This document shows, in pieces, positions 11,425-33,286 of a DNA stretch of 64,000 nt. Made by a program: the position numbers and the translations under genes. The notes under the pieces were generated by a model. It had not been told where the DNA came from and searched no databases. It saw nothing but the letters and a program-made list of their open reading frames with translations. Numbering within the stretch: the stretch's first letter is position 1; each line of letters opens with the position of its first letter. The DNA is taken from NCBI GenBank assembly GCA_963693365.1, contig CAVNZM010000016.1, positions 3,038,001-3,102,000 on the forward strand, read 5' to 3'. The stretch comes from Amoebidium appalachense. Its lineage: Eukaryota; Ichthyosporea.

Positions 11425-12734
11425 CGAGGACTCAAGAGTACGGGCCAGACTGTGAAGCAGCTCTCCAGGCAGACCCGAAACTGCACAAGGCCGCAGTGCG
11501 CCTCGGCAAGCTGGTAGGTGCCATGCATGGCAGGGGGAGGGGGAGGGGGGGGGGGGGGGGGGGGGGGGAGGCGGCTGACTGTGTGGGTGCAGCTGGTCCT
11601 GGGGGGGCGAATAGACGAGGGCCTGCAGCGGCTGCAGGGCTGTGTGGCGGCAGACCCCACCGACCAGGGTGCGTGGCCGAAAGGGCTTGAACTGTGGCAC
11701 AGAGAGTTAAAGTGCACATTACAAAGCATATGTTGCTTGCCATACACAATGAGCATGCATCGTGAGCAAAGCCCGTTCTGGGCAGGGCAGTGTGTGGGGC
11801 ACAGCTAATTTCATGGGTTAGGGGCACAGGAGGCACTGCAGTGGGCGCAGGAGGAGGTACGGGGCAAGCAGGCAGACGCGCAGGCACAGCACGAGGCTGA
11901 TTTGCTGGCCTGGACCCACTACGAGGTGCTGGGCATCAGGTGCGCATGTGTGCCCTGGTTGAAGGTTGTGGTGGGTACCATGCATGCAGTCTGACCATGT
12001 GTCGCAGTGCAACAGCCAGTGCCGATGAGATCAAGAGGGCCTACAGAGACATGGGTACGCACCACCCTTGCACACAGACACATGTATAGGCACAGGCACA
12101 CACACTTTCTTTCTCTCAGTGGCCTGCCCTGATGGGTGATGCCCCCCTCCCCCCCCCCCCCCCTCCCCTCCCCTACACACATACACACCCCACCCCAGAA
12201 AAAAAAAAAGAAAAAGAAGATGAAAAAGAAACTACCAACATGGGCATTATACAAAAAACAAAAGTGACAGGGACGTTTGTGCATATATTATTCCATATTC
12301 CAATGCATGTGTGGACATGCATGGTGCACATGTAGGGGTGCTGTGTGGGGCCAAGCACTGACACATGGGCACAGCGCGCAAGTGGCACCCTGACAAGCAT
12401 GGCAATGCCTCAGCTGAGGACAGGGGTGCCTGCGAGGCAAGGTTCCGGCGCATCCAAGAGGTAGGCATCATGGTACTAATGCTGGCAGGCTGTTTATATA
12501 GTGATATGGTAGGGCTGTTTGTCTCTTGCTGGTAGTGGTGTGTGATTTAGGGCGCACCAGGCGCCATTGTGAGCTGACTGTTTGATGCAGGCCTACCGGG
12601 TGCTGGGCAGTGCGGTTGACAGGCAGCAGTACGATGCAGACCAGAGGCGCCAGCGCCAACACGGTCATGCACCAACCACTACGGCCAGCAGCGGGCGGGG
12701 CAACTGGTGGGGCACGGACGGGGGCTGGTGGTGA
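7350..12734 (+). CDS. Proline-rich TPR and J-domain co-chaperone (18 exons)
   Basis: Predicted Hsp70 co-chaperone of DNAJC7/TPR2 type. Exons: 7350-7404, 7573-7671, 8300-9559, 9640-9707, 9765-9858, 10005-10067, 10176-10255, 10315-10519, 10584-10662, 10740-10808, 10874-11038, 11094-11178, 11270-11354, 11461-11513, 11593-11668, 11822-11939, 12008-12054, 12375-12460, 12591-12734; phases agree and give about 976 aa. Residues 1-490 are proline-rich and probably disordered, with a 17-residue repeat (FQHEGP...NQGN) at about 353-432. Helical TPR-like repeats follow (about 495-860). The J domain begins at WTHYEVLGIS (about 875), carries an intact HPD (WHPDKH, near 905) and ends with a W/G-rich tail. 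The N-terminus is the weak part: the acceptor of the large exon could instead be at 8344, which gives a better-looking start (INEQVGAS) but then needs a frameshift near 8413. Nineteen segments are listed; the first two are least certain. Confidence 0.82.
7783..8172 (+). repeat. Tandem duplication, about 197 bp, in co-chaperone intron 2
   Basis: Two adjacent copies (about 7783-7979 and 7980-8172) share AGGACTTGGCA, TTCATCTGCCCTTG, GGTCCGCACGCGTGGTTGAG and GTATAGCTGA blocks in order with scattered substitutions. No coding potential is evident. Confidence 0.85.
9196..9440 (+). repeat. 51-bp in-frame coding repeat (17-aa units)
   Basis: The Gln-His-Glu-Gly core recurs at codons starting 9211, 9256, 9307, 9358 and 9409 (spacing 45, 51, 51, 51 nt). 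Units read roughly P-I-F-Q-H-E-G-P-x-x-x-N-Q-G-N-x-x. Substitutions between units are mostly conservative, so the repeat is under protein-level constraint or is recent. Confidence 0.9.
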
Positions 12735-12738
12735 TATG

Positions 12739-12744
12739 AATAAA
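12739..12744 (+). terminator. Poly(A) signal of co-chaperone gene
   Basis: AATAAA starts 5 bp after the TGA stop and lies in the 17-bp gap before the stop codon of the convergent TEX261 gene. Cleavage 10-30 bp downstream would put the 3' end inside the TEX261 coding exon. Confidence 0.6.
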
Positions 12745-12751
12745 TAGGCCC

Positions 12752-16810
<4,059 letters not shown>

Positions 16811-17190
16811 CCTGCCCCGTCCAAGTGCCCTGAAAGTGGTTTCGCGGAAGACAGTGGTGGGGTATGGCTACGCGTATATTTCTGTTGATCTACACTATGT
16901 TTTTAACAAAAAGATAACCCAGGAACGGATAGTGCCTGCAGGGCGTTTGTTCTGGAACAACTGAACCTATAATAGTGGGGAGAGACCAACGTGGAAATAG
17001 TATAAGGTGTAGTGGTTCACTTTCGCGCAGTCTGCAACTACTGATGGCAGCTGCCGGGCAGCAGCTTTTTCTGCCACCTCACCAGCCAGCGATTGGCTAG
17101 GCTTATCTCTGCTGGCATCCATCCAATGGCTGCAGTGCATGCATAGCCATATACAGCTAGATACCCCGGCAACCCAGATAGGCGGGAAAC
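16811..17190. promoter_or_regulatory. Bidirectional promoter between TEX261 and EFA6-like gene
   Basis: 380 bp separate the two divergent start codons. CCAAT boxes occur as ATTGG at 17092-17096 and CCAAT at 17123-17127, with another at 17196-17200 just inside the proposed Arf-GEF start. No TATA box is obvious. The position of the last CCAAT box is a reason to doubt the exact start of the Arf-GEF. Confidence 0.6.
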
Positions 17191-23853
<6,663 letters not shown>

Positions 23854-24335
23854 GGAGGAGAGGGGGTGGTGGATTCGGTGCAAGTGTGGGCCACAGCTGA
23901 AGGGCGGTGTGGTTGTGTATGGCATTGAAAGGTCATGTGTGCACAAATGCATGGGCACACACCCCCATTCTTGCACACACCACATAACACAGCACTACTG
24001 TACACACTTTGGCACAACACCCACCCACACATGTGCGAATGACCATGATATCGTATGGAATGATTATGGGTGTGCATTGCCCACAGGCCCATCATGGGCA
24101 GTAAATGAATCCAGCGGCTGGCTGCTGGGTCAATAGCTGACTGGCATTGTATGTGATGTAAGATCCAAGTTGTGCATGTACACGTGCCATAATTATGCCT
24201 TCTCAGCCCCCCGCTCTACCGTACCCCCGCCCCCCCCCCCCATACTCGGAACTCGGGTCCTGTGGATTTTGCTGCGGATTGGCTGTTGTGGGGTGAAGAG
24301 TGGTGCTGGGGGGGTTTGGTGGTGGTGGTGGTGGT

Positions 24336-24377
<42 letters not shown>

Positions 24378-25010
24378 TGGTGAATTCATTCATCATAAGG
24401 TATCCTGCCATAGAAATTAAGACGGAGGTTGCAGCCCAATTGGTAAAATATCGAAGGGATCAACAGGTCGAAAACGAACCAATCATACATCCCCTCGGTC
24501 AATATTATTAATATGGTAATTGAATCTGCAAATCTATTGGTTGCCGACATTATTATATTCAATTCGGCGTGACCGTCGCAGGGATTGGCCAATTTCAAAT
24601 GTGGGGCATCACAATTGTTTGCTCCACCAAGTCAGTAGTAAGATGGAGTGGTTTCCTCCCATGGCCATGGCCACACACCTCAGAACTAGTCCCACCCCCC
24701 CCCCCCCCCCCCCCCCCCCCGCCCGCCTACCACCACCACCACCACCACCACCATGGCCACAACCACCACAACCAACTTCGTACTCTTGATGTGTTTTGTT
24801 GCCCTAACTAATTAGCTACGTACAAATTTATAACTGTTTTGCCGCTGGCCTTGAAATTCCGGAATCGCCATATATTGAAAGCCCTTGTTCCAAACAACGT
24901 TTCCAAACTTGATTGGGGCAAAGTCTTCACGGGCAAAGACTTCGATCATGCTCATCGTGTGCACGTGGGCATGATGACACTGTGTATGTGTGTGTGTGTG
25001 TGTGTGTGGA

Positions 25011-25047
<37 letters not shown>

Positions 25048-25095
25048 CGGGGGAGGTGATGTGGGTGAGTATGGATGGTGTGTGTGTGTGTGAGA

Positions 25096-25162
<67 letters not shown>

Positions 25163-25234
25163 TCATATCTCCGACACTTGTATGTGCCGTGAATGTTGTG
25201 TTGTGTGGGCCGAATTCAAGAATGTGCGCAATGG

Positions 25235-25265
<31 letters not shown>

Positions 25266-25528
25266 CTGCCTGGCGCTCGCAAACAATGCATGCATGCACG
25301 TGTGAGTGCAACAGGCCTGGCTGGGAGAGGCAGCTAGGGGGGGAGGGGGGTCACTAAAGGCGGGTGGCCTACTATGTTGGGAAGGGGAGAAAGGCGGGGA
25401 GGGGGGGGGGGGGGGAGGGGGGGGAGGAGGGGGGGGGGGGGGAGGAGGGGCCTCGGGAGGAAGAAGTCGGGACTCGCCCCGGAGGATAACATTTCAGCAA
25501 TGGATCCGGAAGGGGGGCCCGGCAGACT

Positions 25529-25580
<52 letters not shown>

Positions 25581-26134
25581 ATGTACACACGCCGAGTCAT
25601 TAATGTCTGCGCGTGCTTAGCATGGTTTACCGTTTAGCCTAGCGCGCTGGCACTGCACCGGGGCCCGCGTGACTTCGGCTCAGTGAGGTACACGAAGGTA
25701 ACTCGTATTTTTGGCACCAACCAGCTGTCCGCGTAACCATCTTCCAGCGGCCGCTCGCCAGGGGGCAGGCCCAAAGCCGGATGGCTGGCCATGCATGAAA
25801 AGGTTATCCGGCTCGTTTTATGACCCGTTTTATCGCCGACTGTGATCGTATCAAGGGGAGGCTGGGCCTGTTCAAGCCCACACGCTTGGAATGCGATAGA
25901 TCAGTGATTTGTGACATGGCCAAGCACGTGTTGCTGTTGGTAATGTCCGCACATTCGTATGTTACATGTTTCAAAGAGGTGAATTGGGGAGCATTAGGGC
26001 TGTAATAGGAAAGAAGCATGATATTGTATGATTTAGAAAAGTCATGAAAGCAAATAGCGTTTTTTATGCCTTGCATGAATGACAGAGATGGGTGGGAGGC
26101 CTTCCCCGAGCGAACATTCCATTCCTAAGGGAAC
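23854..26134. other. Intergenic, orphan CCAAT cluster and simple repeats
   Basis: No confident gene. Poly-G runs lie at 24335-24375, 25017-25047 and 25530-25578, TG arrays at 25079-25162 and 25228-25265. The frame at 24839-24960 (FRNRHILKALVPNNVSKLDW) looks more protein-like than its surroundings but is short and unassigned. The stretch 25580-26130 is ordinary-complexity DNA with no recognisable gene. Confidence 0.5.
24436..24593. promoter_or_regulatory. Dense CCAAT-box cluster without an assigned gene
   Basis: CCAAT at 24436-24440, overlapping ATTGG at 24439-24443, CCAAT at 24479-24483, ATTGG at 24536-24540, and ATTGG/CCAAT at 24584-24593: six copies in 158 bp, in AT-rich DNA. The same element precedes recognised genes in this window, so an unrecognised transcript probably starts nearby. 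Confidence 0.5.
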
Positions 26135-26380
26135 CCAATCAGCTTCGACCAGTAGATGGCCGAAATTTATTTTCTCCCATATATGGTTCATCAAAATCCA
26201 GCGTCGTCCAATCGAACAACTCTATTTTGTGGGCACTTGGATGTGCTGATATTCATGTTCAACTATTGGCTACAATTGCGTCAAATAGTGTAAAAGCCAA
26301 CATATGCTTTCCTGCAACCAATCATCATGAGGCATCTACCGTGAACCAAATCCGCTCGGTCGCTTTCCCCCAGTATATAA
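26135..26380 (+). promoter_or_regulatory. Promoter of Kazal inhibitor gene (CCAAT boxes and TATA)
   Basis: CCAAT boxes at 26135-26139, 26208-26212 and 26318-26322. A clear TATA box (TATATAA) lies at 26374-26380, 92 bp before the start codon, implying a transcription start near 26405 and a 5' UTR of about 65 bp. It is the best-formed promoter in the window. Confidence 0.75.
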
Positions 26381-26471
26381 ATGAGCCGCGCTGCTCCACG
26401 CCATCACAGAACCAACAACCACTTCAAACAAACAAAACTATTCCTTCCAACGCATACTATAGCACGCAAAC

Positions 26472-26728
26472 ATGAACAAGCTTGCGCTGTCTGTGGTTTT
26501 GGCTGTGGCCGCGGCCAGCTCTGCGGCTGATGAGAAGAAGCAGAACTGCCCCGTGGTGTGCACCACCGAGTATGCTCCCGTCTGCGGCAGCGATGGCAAG
26601 ACGTACGTGCCCCCCAACAATCGTATGATCATCTCAAGGAAACTGCATGGCATTCGGCTCAGTTCTCGTGTAGGGTTTGGGTGGAGGTAGAGAGAAGGGA
26701 GGTGGGGGAAAAGGAGGGGGGGGGGGGG

Positions 26729-26763
<35 letters not shown>

Positions 26764-28050
26764 CGACAGGCTGTAGATACTGTGTGTGCGCTTGTGTATT
26801 TTTACAGCTGCAGCTGCTCATTCCCCATGCATTGCCCGGCTTGCTCACCTGCCACCTCCCCCCCAGGTACCCCAACAAGTGCAGCTTAAAGACGGCAGCC
26901 TGCATGGCCGCCAATGCCGGCGAGGACGAGATCACGCTGTCGTCCGAGGGCCCGTGCAGCGGGGAGAGCAAGAAGTGCATGAAGCGGTGCACGAAGGAGT
27001 ATGAGCCCATGTGTGGCTCGGACGGCATCACATACAACAACAAGTGAGTACCCGTGCAACACAAACATGCTCGAAATAATTTGCTAGGTTTCTACTGCAT
27101 GCTTCAAGAGTATACTACATACCTAGGAAGACGTATACCCATTACCCTCGTGTATTTCTCACGTGCATAGTTCGTTCAGCCTGATGTGTACGATGTTTCT
27201 TCTGCTTGCTTCAGGTACAGCTCTCACCCTCTGAGTGCCCCCTTCGTACTGACACACATGCCCCTTCAGGTGCCTGTTTGAGATTGGCCAGTGCATGAAC
27301 CCCGACCTGACGGTCAAGTCCAAGGGTGAGTGCAAGGAGGCCAGCACCAAGCCAGTGAGCACCGAGTCCGCCACCAAGCCCCGTCACGTGACCTGCCGCA
27401 AGCCCGTGGACTGCACGGTCAAGCTGGGGGGTGAGGCCAAGGACTGGGCCTGTGTGGGGCCCAAGTCCACGTGCATCAACAGGGGCTGCAAGCTAGACAC
27501 GCAGTGGCAGATCATGGCCTGCGAGATCAAGTGTGCCGTGGAGGTCAAGGTCCCCAAGGGCCACTGTGTGCCTGCCGCCCTGGCCAAGGCCCCCAAGCCC
27601 ACTGAGGCCCCCGCAGCCACCGAGGCAGCAAAGCCCCCGGCTGAGACAGCCCCAGTCGATAAGCCCGCCGAGACCATGCCTGCTGAGACCATGCCAGCAG
27701 ACGAGCAGGTGCCTGCAGCCACGGCCCCAGCAACCACCCCCGCAGCAGAGCCCACGGTGGCTGCCCCCACCACGGCCCCGGCCGCAGCAACCACCCCGGC
27801 CGTAGTGGCTGCTACCACCCCTGCAGCTGTGGCCGGCACTGCCCCTGCTACCACGGTGGCTGGGCCGGCAGCAACCACGGCTGCTGATGTGGCGGCTGTG
27901 CAGGCGGCAGTCAGCCAGGTGGCTGATGCTGTGGGTGGCATTGCTGGCGGCCAGACCGGCAGGTCCTTTGAGAGCGCACCGGCAAACGAGGGCGTGCAGG
28001 CCGCACAGGTCATCAGCGATGCACTGCACCACATGAAGAACGGCCAGTAG
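26472..28050 (+). CDS. Secreted two-domain Kazal serine protease inhibitor (3 exons)
   Basis: Exons: 26472-26602, 26867-27043, 27270-28050; 362 aa. Residues 1-19 form a signal peptide. Kazal domain 1 has six cysteines at 26, 30, 38, 49, 56 and 74 (CTTEYAPVCGSDGKTY). Domain 2 has cysteines at 81, 85, 93, 104, 111 and 124 (CTKEYEPMCGSDGITY). The C-x7-C-x10-C spacing is canonical. By homology the P1 residue is Thr32 in domain 1 and Lys87 in domain 2, so domain 2 should act on trypsin-like proteases. Each domain is split by an intron just before its fourth cysteine, the same relative place in both, which points to internal duplication of an exon unit. A third cysteine-rich block (eight Cys, about 150-200) is not recognisable to me. 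The C-terminal third is Ala/Thr/Pro-rich and mucin-like, suggesting O-glycosylation. Role: control of external or digestive proteases. Confidence 0.93.
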
Positions 28051-28218
28051 ATATTTACATAGTGCATATATAGGTTGGATAGTTTGGTGGTGGATGGAGA
28101 AAGCACGTGCAGGTCACGTGTCAATGCCCGTAGGTGTCCAGTAGTAGCTTGATTGTAAGTGTATGGGTGGTGGTCTGGTAGGCCACTGCAGTCCCTTCTT
28201 TGTATGTCCCTGATTTGT

Positions 28219-28224
28219 AATAAA
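28219..28224 (+). terminator. Poly(A) signal of Kazal inhibitor gene
   Basis: AATAAA 169 bp after the stop, followed by sequence of ordinary complexity. Confidence 0.65.
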
Positions 28225-28599
28225 ACGAATACGCACATGTGCGTAAACTCTGGTCCGTTGCAACCATATCACAAATAGCTTCTGCCTTTAGTCGCCCCAC
28301 ATTTTAGGGCGAGTTAGTGTTGGGTTGTCTTCATAGCCCATTTGGGGAATGGGGAGTTGAGTTGGGGGGTGGGGGGTTAGGGGGGGGACACTTCGTTTGG
28401 GTGGGTGGGGGGGGGGGAGGGGGGGATGGGGGGGGGAAGGGGGAGTGCTCCGGAGGGGGACACAAGTTGATTAAAAACTGGGTGTGCGAGGAGGAAAGGG
28501 GGGGGGGGGGGGGGGGGGGGACGCAGGTTGATTTGGAGCGTGTGTGTGGGAGAAGGGGGCGGGGGGAGGGTATAGGGGTTCACAAGTGATTTAGGTGGT

Positions 28600-28781
28600 G
28601 TTGTGCTGGTGTCGATCGTGCACGTGGTGGATTGGGCGCGTAACGTTGCGTGTCCATGTGCATATGTGGGTATGTGCGCATTTGTGTGTGTTCATGTGTG
28701 CGTGCACCCTTGCATGCATTGGTGCGTGTGTCCGTGCCGTGTGAGTGTGTGTGCATGTGTTCGTGCGCTCGTTGTGTGTGG

Positions 28782-28863
<82 letters not shown>

Positions 28864-28888
28864 GCGCGCGTGTGTGTCGTGTGTGTGC

Positions 28889-28923
<35 letters not shown>

Positions 28924-29036
28924 TGTGTGCGTGCGCACGCGCGCTCATGCGCACGCGTGTGTGTGTGTGTTTGTGTGTGTGTGTGTCCGGGCATGCATGC
29001 ACGTGCGAGCGTGTGTGTGCGTGTATGTGTGCGCGT

Positions 29037-29079
<43 letters not shown>

Positions 29080-29119
29080 TGTGTGCGGTTGTGTGCGTGT
29101 ATGTTTGTGTGTCTGTGCC

Positions 29120-29152
<33 letters not shown>

Positions 29153-29210
29153 TGTGTGCGGTTGTGTGTGCGTGTGTGCGCGTGTGCATGTGTGTGTGTG
29201 TGCGCGTGTG

Positions 29211-29279
<69 letters not shown>

Positions 29280-29304
29280 GCGCGCGTGTGTGTGGTGTGT
29301 GTGC

Positions 29305-29335
<31 letters not shown>

Positions 29336-29446
29336 TGTGTGCGTGCGCACGCGCGCTCATGCGCACGCGTGTGTGTGTGTGTTTGTGTGTGTGTGTGTCC
29401 GGGCATGCATGCACGTGCGAGCGTGTGTGTGCGTGTATGTGTGCGC

Positions 29447-29489
<43 letters not shown>

Positions 29490-29527
29490 TGTGTGCGGTT
29501 GTGTGCGTGTATGTTTGTGTGTCTGTG

Positions 29528-29563
<36 letters not shown>

Positions 29564-29617
29564 TGTGTGCGGTTGTGTGTGCGTGTGTGCGCGTGTGCAT
29601 GTGTGTGTGTGTGCGCG

Positions 29618-29689
<72 letters not shown>

Positions 29690-29750
29690 CTATGTATGTG
29701 TGTTTGTATGTATGTGTGTTTGTGTGTGTGTTTGTGTGTGTTGCTCTACG
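28600..29750. repeat. TG/CG-rich satellite with an approximately 418-bp higher-order duplication
   Basis: Degenerate TG arrays with embedded (CGTG)n. A block beginning GTAAGCGCGCGTGTGTGT near 28860 recurs near 29278, 418 bp later, with the same internal order: (CGTG)n, GCGCACGCGCGCTCATGCGC, CCGGGCATGCATGCACGTGC, then TG arrays. The two halves are nearly identical. Confidence 0.85.
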
Positions 29751-30092
29751 GGATGTTGTGGGGTGCAAGGAGCAGGGGCGCTCCGTAGTGCTGCTGGCCT
29801 TGCGGGCGCATGCTAGCACCAAGTCCTGACAAGACACCGTTCATGGCAGGCAGGGTCGCAGAACAATTGCAAAGCTCACGCCCAGTGCTGATAAACATTT
29901 TTCAGTTACTTGATTACTTACTTTTCGTAAAATATCTTGCAATATTTAAGGAATAAGATAGATACAGGAAACCTGCAAGACAGCACATGTGATTGTCTAT
30001 TGTGGGTTAAAGAAACTGAAAATCTTACTTTGGGGGGAACACAGGCAGTTCAACCGGTCTGAACTCTTAAACTCTCCACCTCAGTCGGTGTT

Positions 30093-30235
30093 GGCCAAAA
30101 GGGTTTCTCAAAATTAAATCCATCGAAGCAATCTTAGACTTTTGTTGATTCACGGCCTTCCAAATTCAAAAGGGTTTCTCAAAATTAATCCATCGAAGCA
30201 ATCTAGACTTTTGTTGATTCACGGCCTTCCAAAAC
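30093..30235 (+). repeat. Tandem 69-bp duplication
   Basis: AAAAGGGTTTCTCAAAATTA...TTCACGGCCTTCCAAA occurs twice in direct succession. The second copy has lost two or three single bases. No coding role is apparent. Confidence 0.9.
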
Positions 30236-31211
30236 CAATTTACCACCATCCCACCAGCAGGAGCTTGGTGGCTTTTGTCCCTTTCCTTGAATCCATCCAA
30301 ACCAACACACAGTGATTTCTTTTGAAATCTCGGGCCCTACTTTCATGCTTGTTTGTAAACCCCCCCCCCCCCCCCCGCCCCCCCGCCCCCTCCACTCCTC
30401 CTCCTTCCCCCTTTCCCCCCCCCCCCCCCCCCCCTCACACACACACACACTGCAAACACACTTACCCGTATATTATTATACTAAGAAAGCGACCCCCCCC
30501 CCCCCCCCCCCCCCCCCTTCCCCCTTTCCCCTCCCCTGGCGCCAAACCCCCCATCGTTGTGACCACACCTGTCCGTGCGGTGACTGTATTCGTGCCCACC
30601 AGCACTCGGATTTGGGGCAATGGTACTTGTCCACCCCGCCCCCCCCCCCCCCCCCCCCCCCCCCCCTGCCTCCCTCAGGCAGAGATCTCTGGAGAAGGTC
30701 TGAGCCCCATAAAAGGTCCAAATCAAACATGGTTTACTCCCCCCCCCCCCCCCCCACCCCCCTCCCCCCCCCCCCCTCCCCCCCCCCCCCCTCCTCCCCC
30801 AACCAAAAAAAAAACAAAAAAAAAAACAAAACCTCCACTCTGCCTTTTGGCAAGCAGACCGCTACTGCTCCATCCTCTACATTTGCAAAAATTGCCTATG
30901 ACCCTTCGTGTGGGTCCATGCATTGCCTGCCGGCCAGATGCAAGCCACCCATTCTCCAAAGGGATTGCAAGGGGTGAGTAAAAAACAAACCGCAATGGCC
31001 ATCACTCCCCTCACCACCTCCCACGGTCATCGCTCTCTTTTCAAGCCTCTAAAAGGAACTACAAAATCAGATTTGGTGACTGGAAATTTATTGATCTGAA
31101 TCCTGCATAAGAAGCCTTTGGAGCTCCCACAGACACCACCCCCGTCATTCCCTCCCCCGCATCAATGCCCCCCTCCCCTCCCACCCCCCACCCCCCTCAC
31201 ACACAACACAC

Positions 31212-31251
<40 letters not shown>

Positions 31252-31834
31252 AATACCTTACCGTCATCATAGCCGACTATGTATGCAAGGCCTAGCCCCC
31301 CCCCCCCCCCCCCCCCCCTCTCCCCCCCCCTCTTCCCCCCCTCCCCTCCCTCCCCCCTCTCCCTTCTCCCTGTCCACGTCGCGCGCACATTAAGTGCCAC
31401 CCCACCATCAGCTTATATGCGCACAGACTATGCACGAAGATGGTAGTGCCCCAAACATGCGCCACCCGATGTAATTCAAGTGGCTGTTCAATAAGTGTAT
31501 CCCCTACAGGCGTGGCTGGGGTAGTATTCCTAGGCAAAGTGTGCACTAATAGCTTAATAGTTGGTTCTGTGAATGCTCAGCTGAGCACATAAATAGCACC
31601 CTAACTAGTGTACTGTCGGGGTTGTGTGGTAGACGGTAGTTTCCTCGAGGACATGCAAAGAGGCTCCGGGAACAAACGTAATGAAATAATAAAAAATACA
31701 ATGAGTGTGCTGTTGTTTGGCGAGGCCTATAGAGTGCACAAGCGGTGGCCGAGCACAGGTTAATACAAGTGGCCAGTAGTAGGTGCGCGAATGGCTGCTG
31801 CGTGTACTCTTCTGGCCGGGGAGGGGACCCGGGA

Positions 31835-31868
<34 letters not shown>

Positions 31869-32419
31869 TTCTCCTGGAGTAAGCGTTCGGGATTTATGTT
31901 CCAAAACTTTGATTTTTTTCAGAATCTTATAATTTGTTTGGTTTTCGAGCCTCAGATTCCGATACATACATACATACGTGTCTATAGAGCTCGAGCCTGG
32001 CGGGTCCAACCGCAACATCAAAGAGAAGGGAGACCGTGAGCAGGAAGGGCATCACCCACCCCGTTCTGTCAGACAGGTCAGCGTCCGTTGGATAGGATCT
32101 CCTGTTGCTTGGTCGCTGCGCATTCTGTACATGTGCACCGCTCATGTTTACGTATGCTTGGCCGGCTGCGCAGATGCAGCATGCACCCTGCCACGTGCAC
32201 CAGTCCCTCCTGCGCGTCGCGGTGTTTTCCCTCCCGGAGCCGCCAAGACAAATTCTGATGATTTATAATTGGTTGCCACTGAATTCGAAGAGAAGATACG
32301 ATTGTTGAAAGGTAAGAAAAATGAGTTTTCAAGTCTTTATAGAAGCACCTTTGTGATGGCCTTGCTGCAGCCCTTGCCGCGCCAGAGGGAACTCGCGGGA
32401 TCTATCATATAACATTCCT

Positions 32420-32526
32420 ATTGGCTAATAATCATTGCATAATTTTGCATTCAGTGTGCCAAGAATTAGATTGGCTATCACGAGCCAATAGCAGGAGAGG
32501 TAATCAAAAGCGCTTGCGTATATAAA
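32420..32526 (+). promoter_or_regulatory. Promoter of GNAT gene
   Basis: ATTGG at 32420-32424 and 32470-32474, CCAAT at 32485-32489, and a TATA box (TATATAAA, 32519-32526) 68 bp before the start codon. The arrangement is repeated upstream of the pseudogene copy, where the TATA box is degraded. Confidence 0.75.
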
Positions 32527-32593
32527 CTCCGATCATTCAAGTGTACGTGCTATAGCTCAGTACAAACAACAGCCCGCGCGAGCAACAAACAAC

Positions 32594-33286
32594 ATGTCCA
32601 CCCATCTAGTCCCCCTCTCCAACCTCTCCCAGGCACACGTGCAAGCAACACAGCAATTGCTAGTGAACGCATACCTCACATATCCCCTGCAACATTGCAT
32701 GGCGTCAGACCCACACACAAAAACAACCCTCATGAACATATGGGAAGACACACACCTCAAACTGTTCCCTCAGTATTCATGGGTCCTTGTGCACAATTTA
32801 TCTGAGGAAGAAGCAAAATATGGTGATTTCCCACCGGAAAACATCGTTGCCTACTGTGCAATAGGCAAGAACACCGACCCAGGCATGCACCCCTCCTTGT
32901 GGTCTACTATTCGCAACGGTTTCTGGAAGCTACCGTTTGCCGTTGGCCTAAGAACGACAAAGAGATTCTTTGACCTTCTCGCGCTTATTGACGAAGGCAA
33001 GAGGCTTGCAGCAGAGAGTGTGCACGAGGGAGAGAGGTGGGATATTGAGGCAGTAGCAGTCAAGGCTGGGGAGCAAGGCAAGGGGTATGGCAGTGACCTG
33101 ATGAACATGGTGATGGATGTGCACAGGAAGAGGGAGCGTCTGCCGTTTGTGCTGGGCACAGACACGGAGAGAAACGTACGTTTTTATGGCAAGCTCGGGT
33201 TTGAGGTCATCAGGGGGCCGGTGGAGTTGGGGGTTGCAGACGATGGTCAGCGGTTGATCCACTGGGACTTGATGTGCCGTTAGCAA
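32594..33286 (+). CDS. GNAT-family N-acetyltransferase, single exon
   Basis: Predicted acetyl-CoA-dependent acetyltransferase, 229 aa, intronless, unlike most neighbours. The acetyl-CoA-binding motif A is IEAVAVKAGEQGKGYGSDLM (about residues 153-172) with the Q-x-x-G-x-G loop as EQGKGYG. Motif B appears as GTDTERNVRFYGKLGFEVI, the usual N-x-x-F-Y-x-K-x-G-F signature (about 190-210). The N-terminal half (MSTHLVPLSNLSQAHVQ, then a helical region with TYPLQHCM and WKLPFAVGLRTTK) is long for a GNAT and resembles fungal and protist GNAT proteins of unknown substrate. The start has A at -3 and follows the TATA box by 68 bp. A disrupted paralogue lies 5.5 kb downstream in the same orientation. Substrate unknown. 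Confidence 0.88.

Larger units (their letters stand above)
28225..32419. other. Large intergenic region, repeats only
   Basis: G-rich spacer (28370-28570), a TG/CG-rich satellite (28600-29750), a tandem 69-bp duplication (30093-30235), poly-C tracts (30358-30434, 30494-30517, 30640-30666, 30740-30792), a CA array (31215-31244), and poly-G at 31838-31866. The stretch 30835-31100 and the stretch 31400-32400 look non-repetitive but show no family I recognise. Confidence 0.5.

Noticed and set aside
27384-28238. Minus-strand frame of 284 codons opposite the Kazal gene
   Set aside because: It mirrors the Ala/Thr/Pro-rich coding strand, has no domain, and the plus strand has signal peptide, Kazal domains, promoter and poly(A) signal.
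28580-29837. Very long open frames rich in His/Thr or Cys/Val on both strands
   Set aside because: They are translations of (CA)n/(TG)n arrays, open in several frames at once, with no start context or protein complexity. The same applies to 2184-3009, 14174-14790, 36467-37351, 40725-41672 and 59390-61733.
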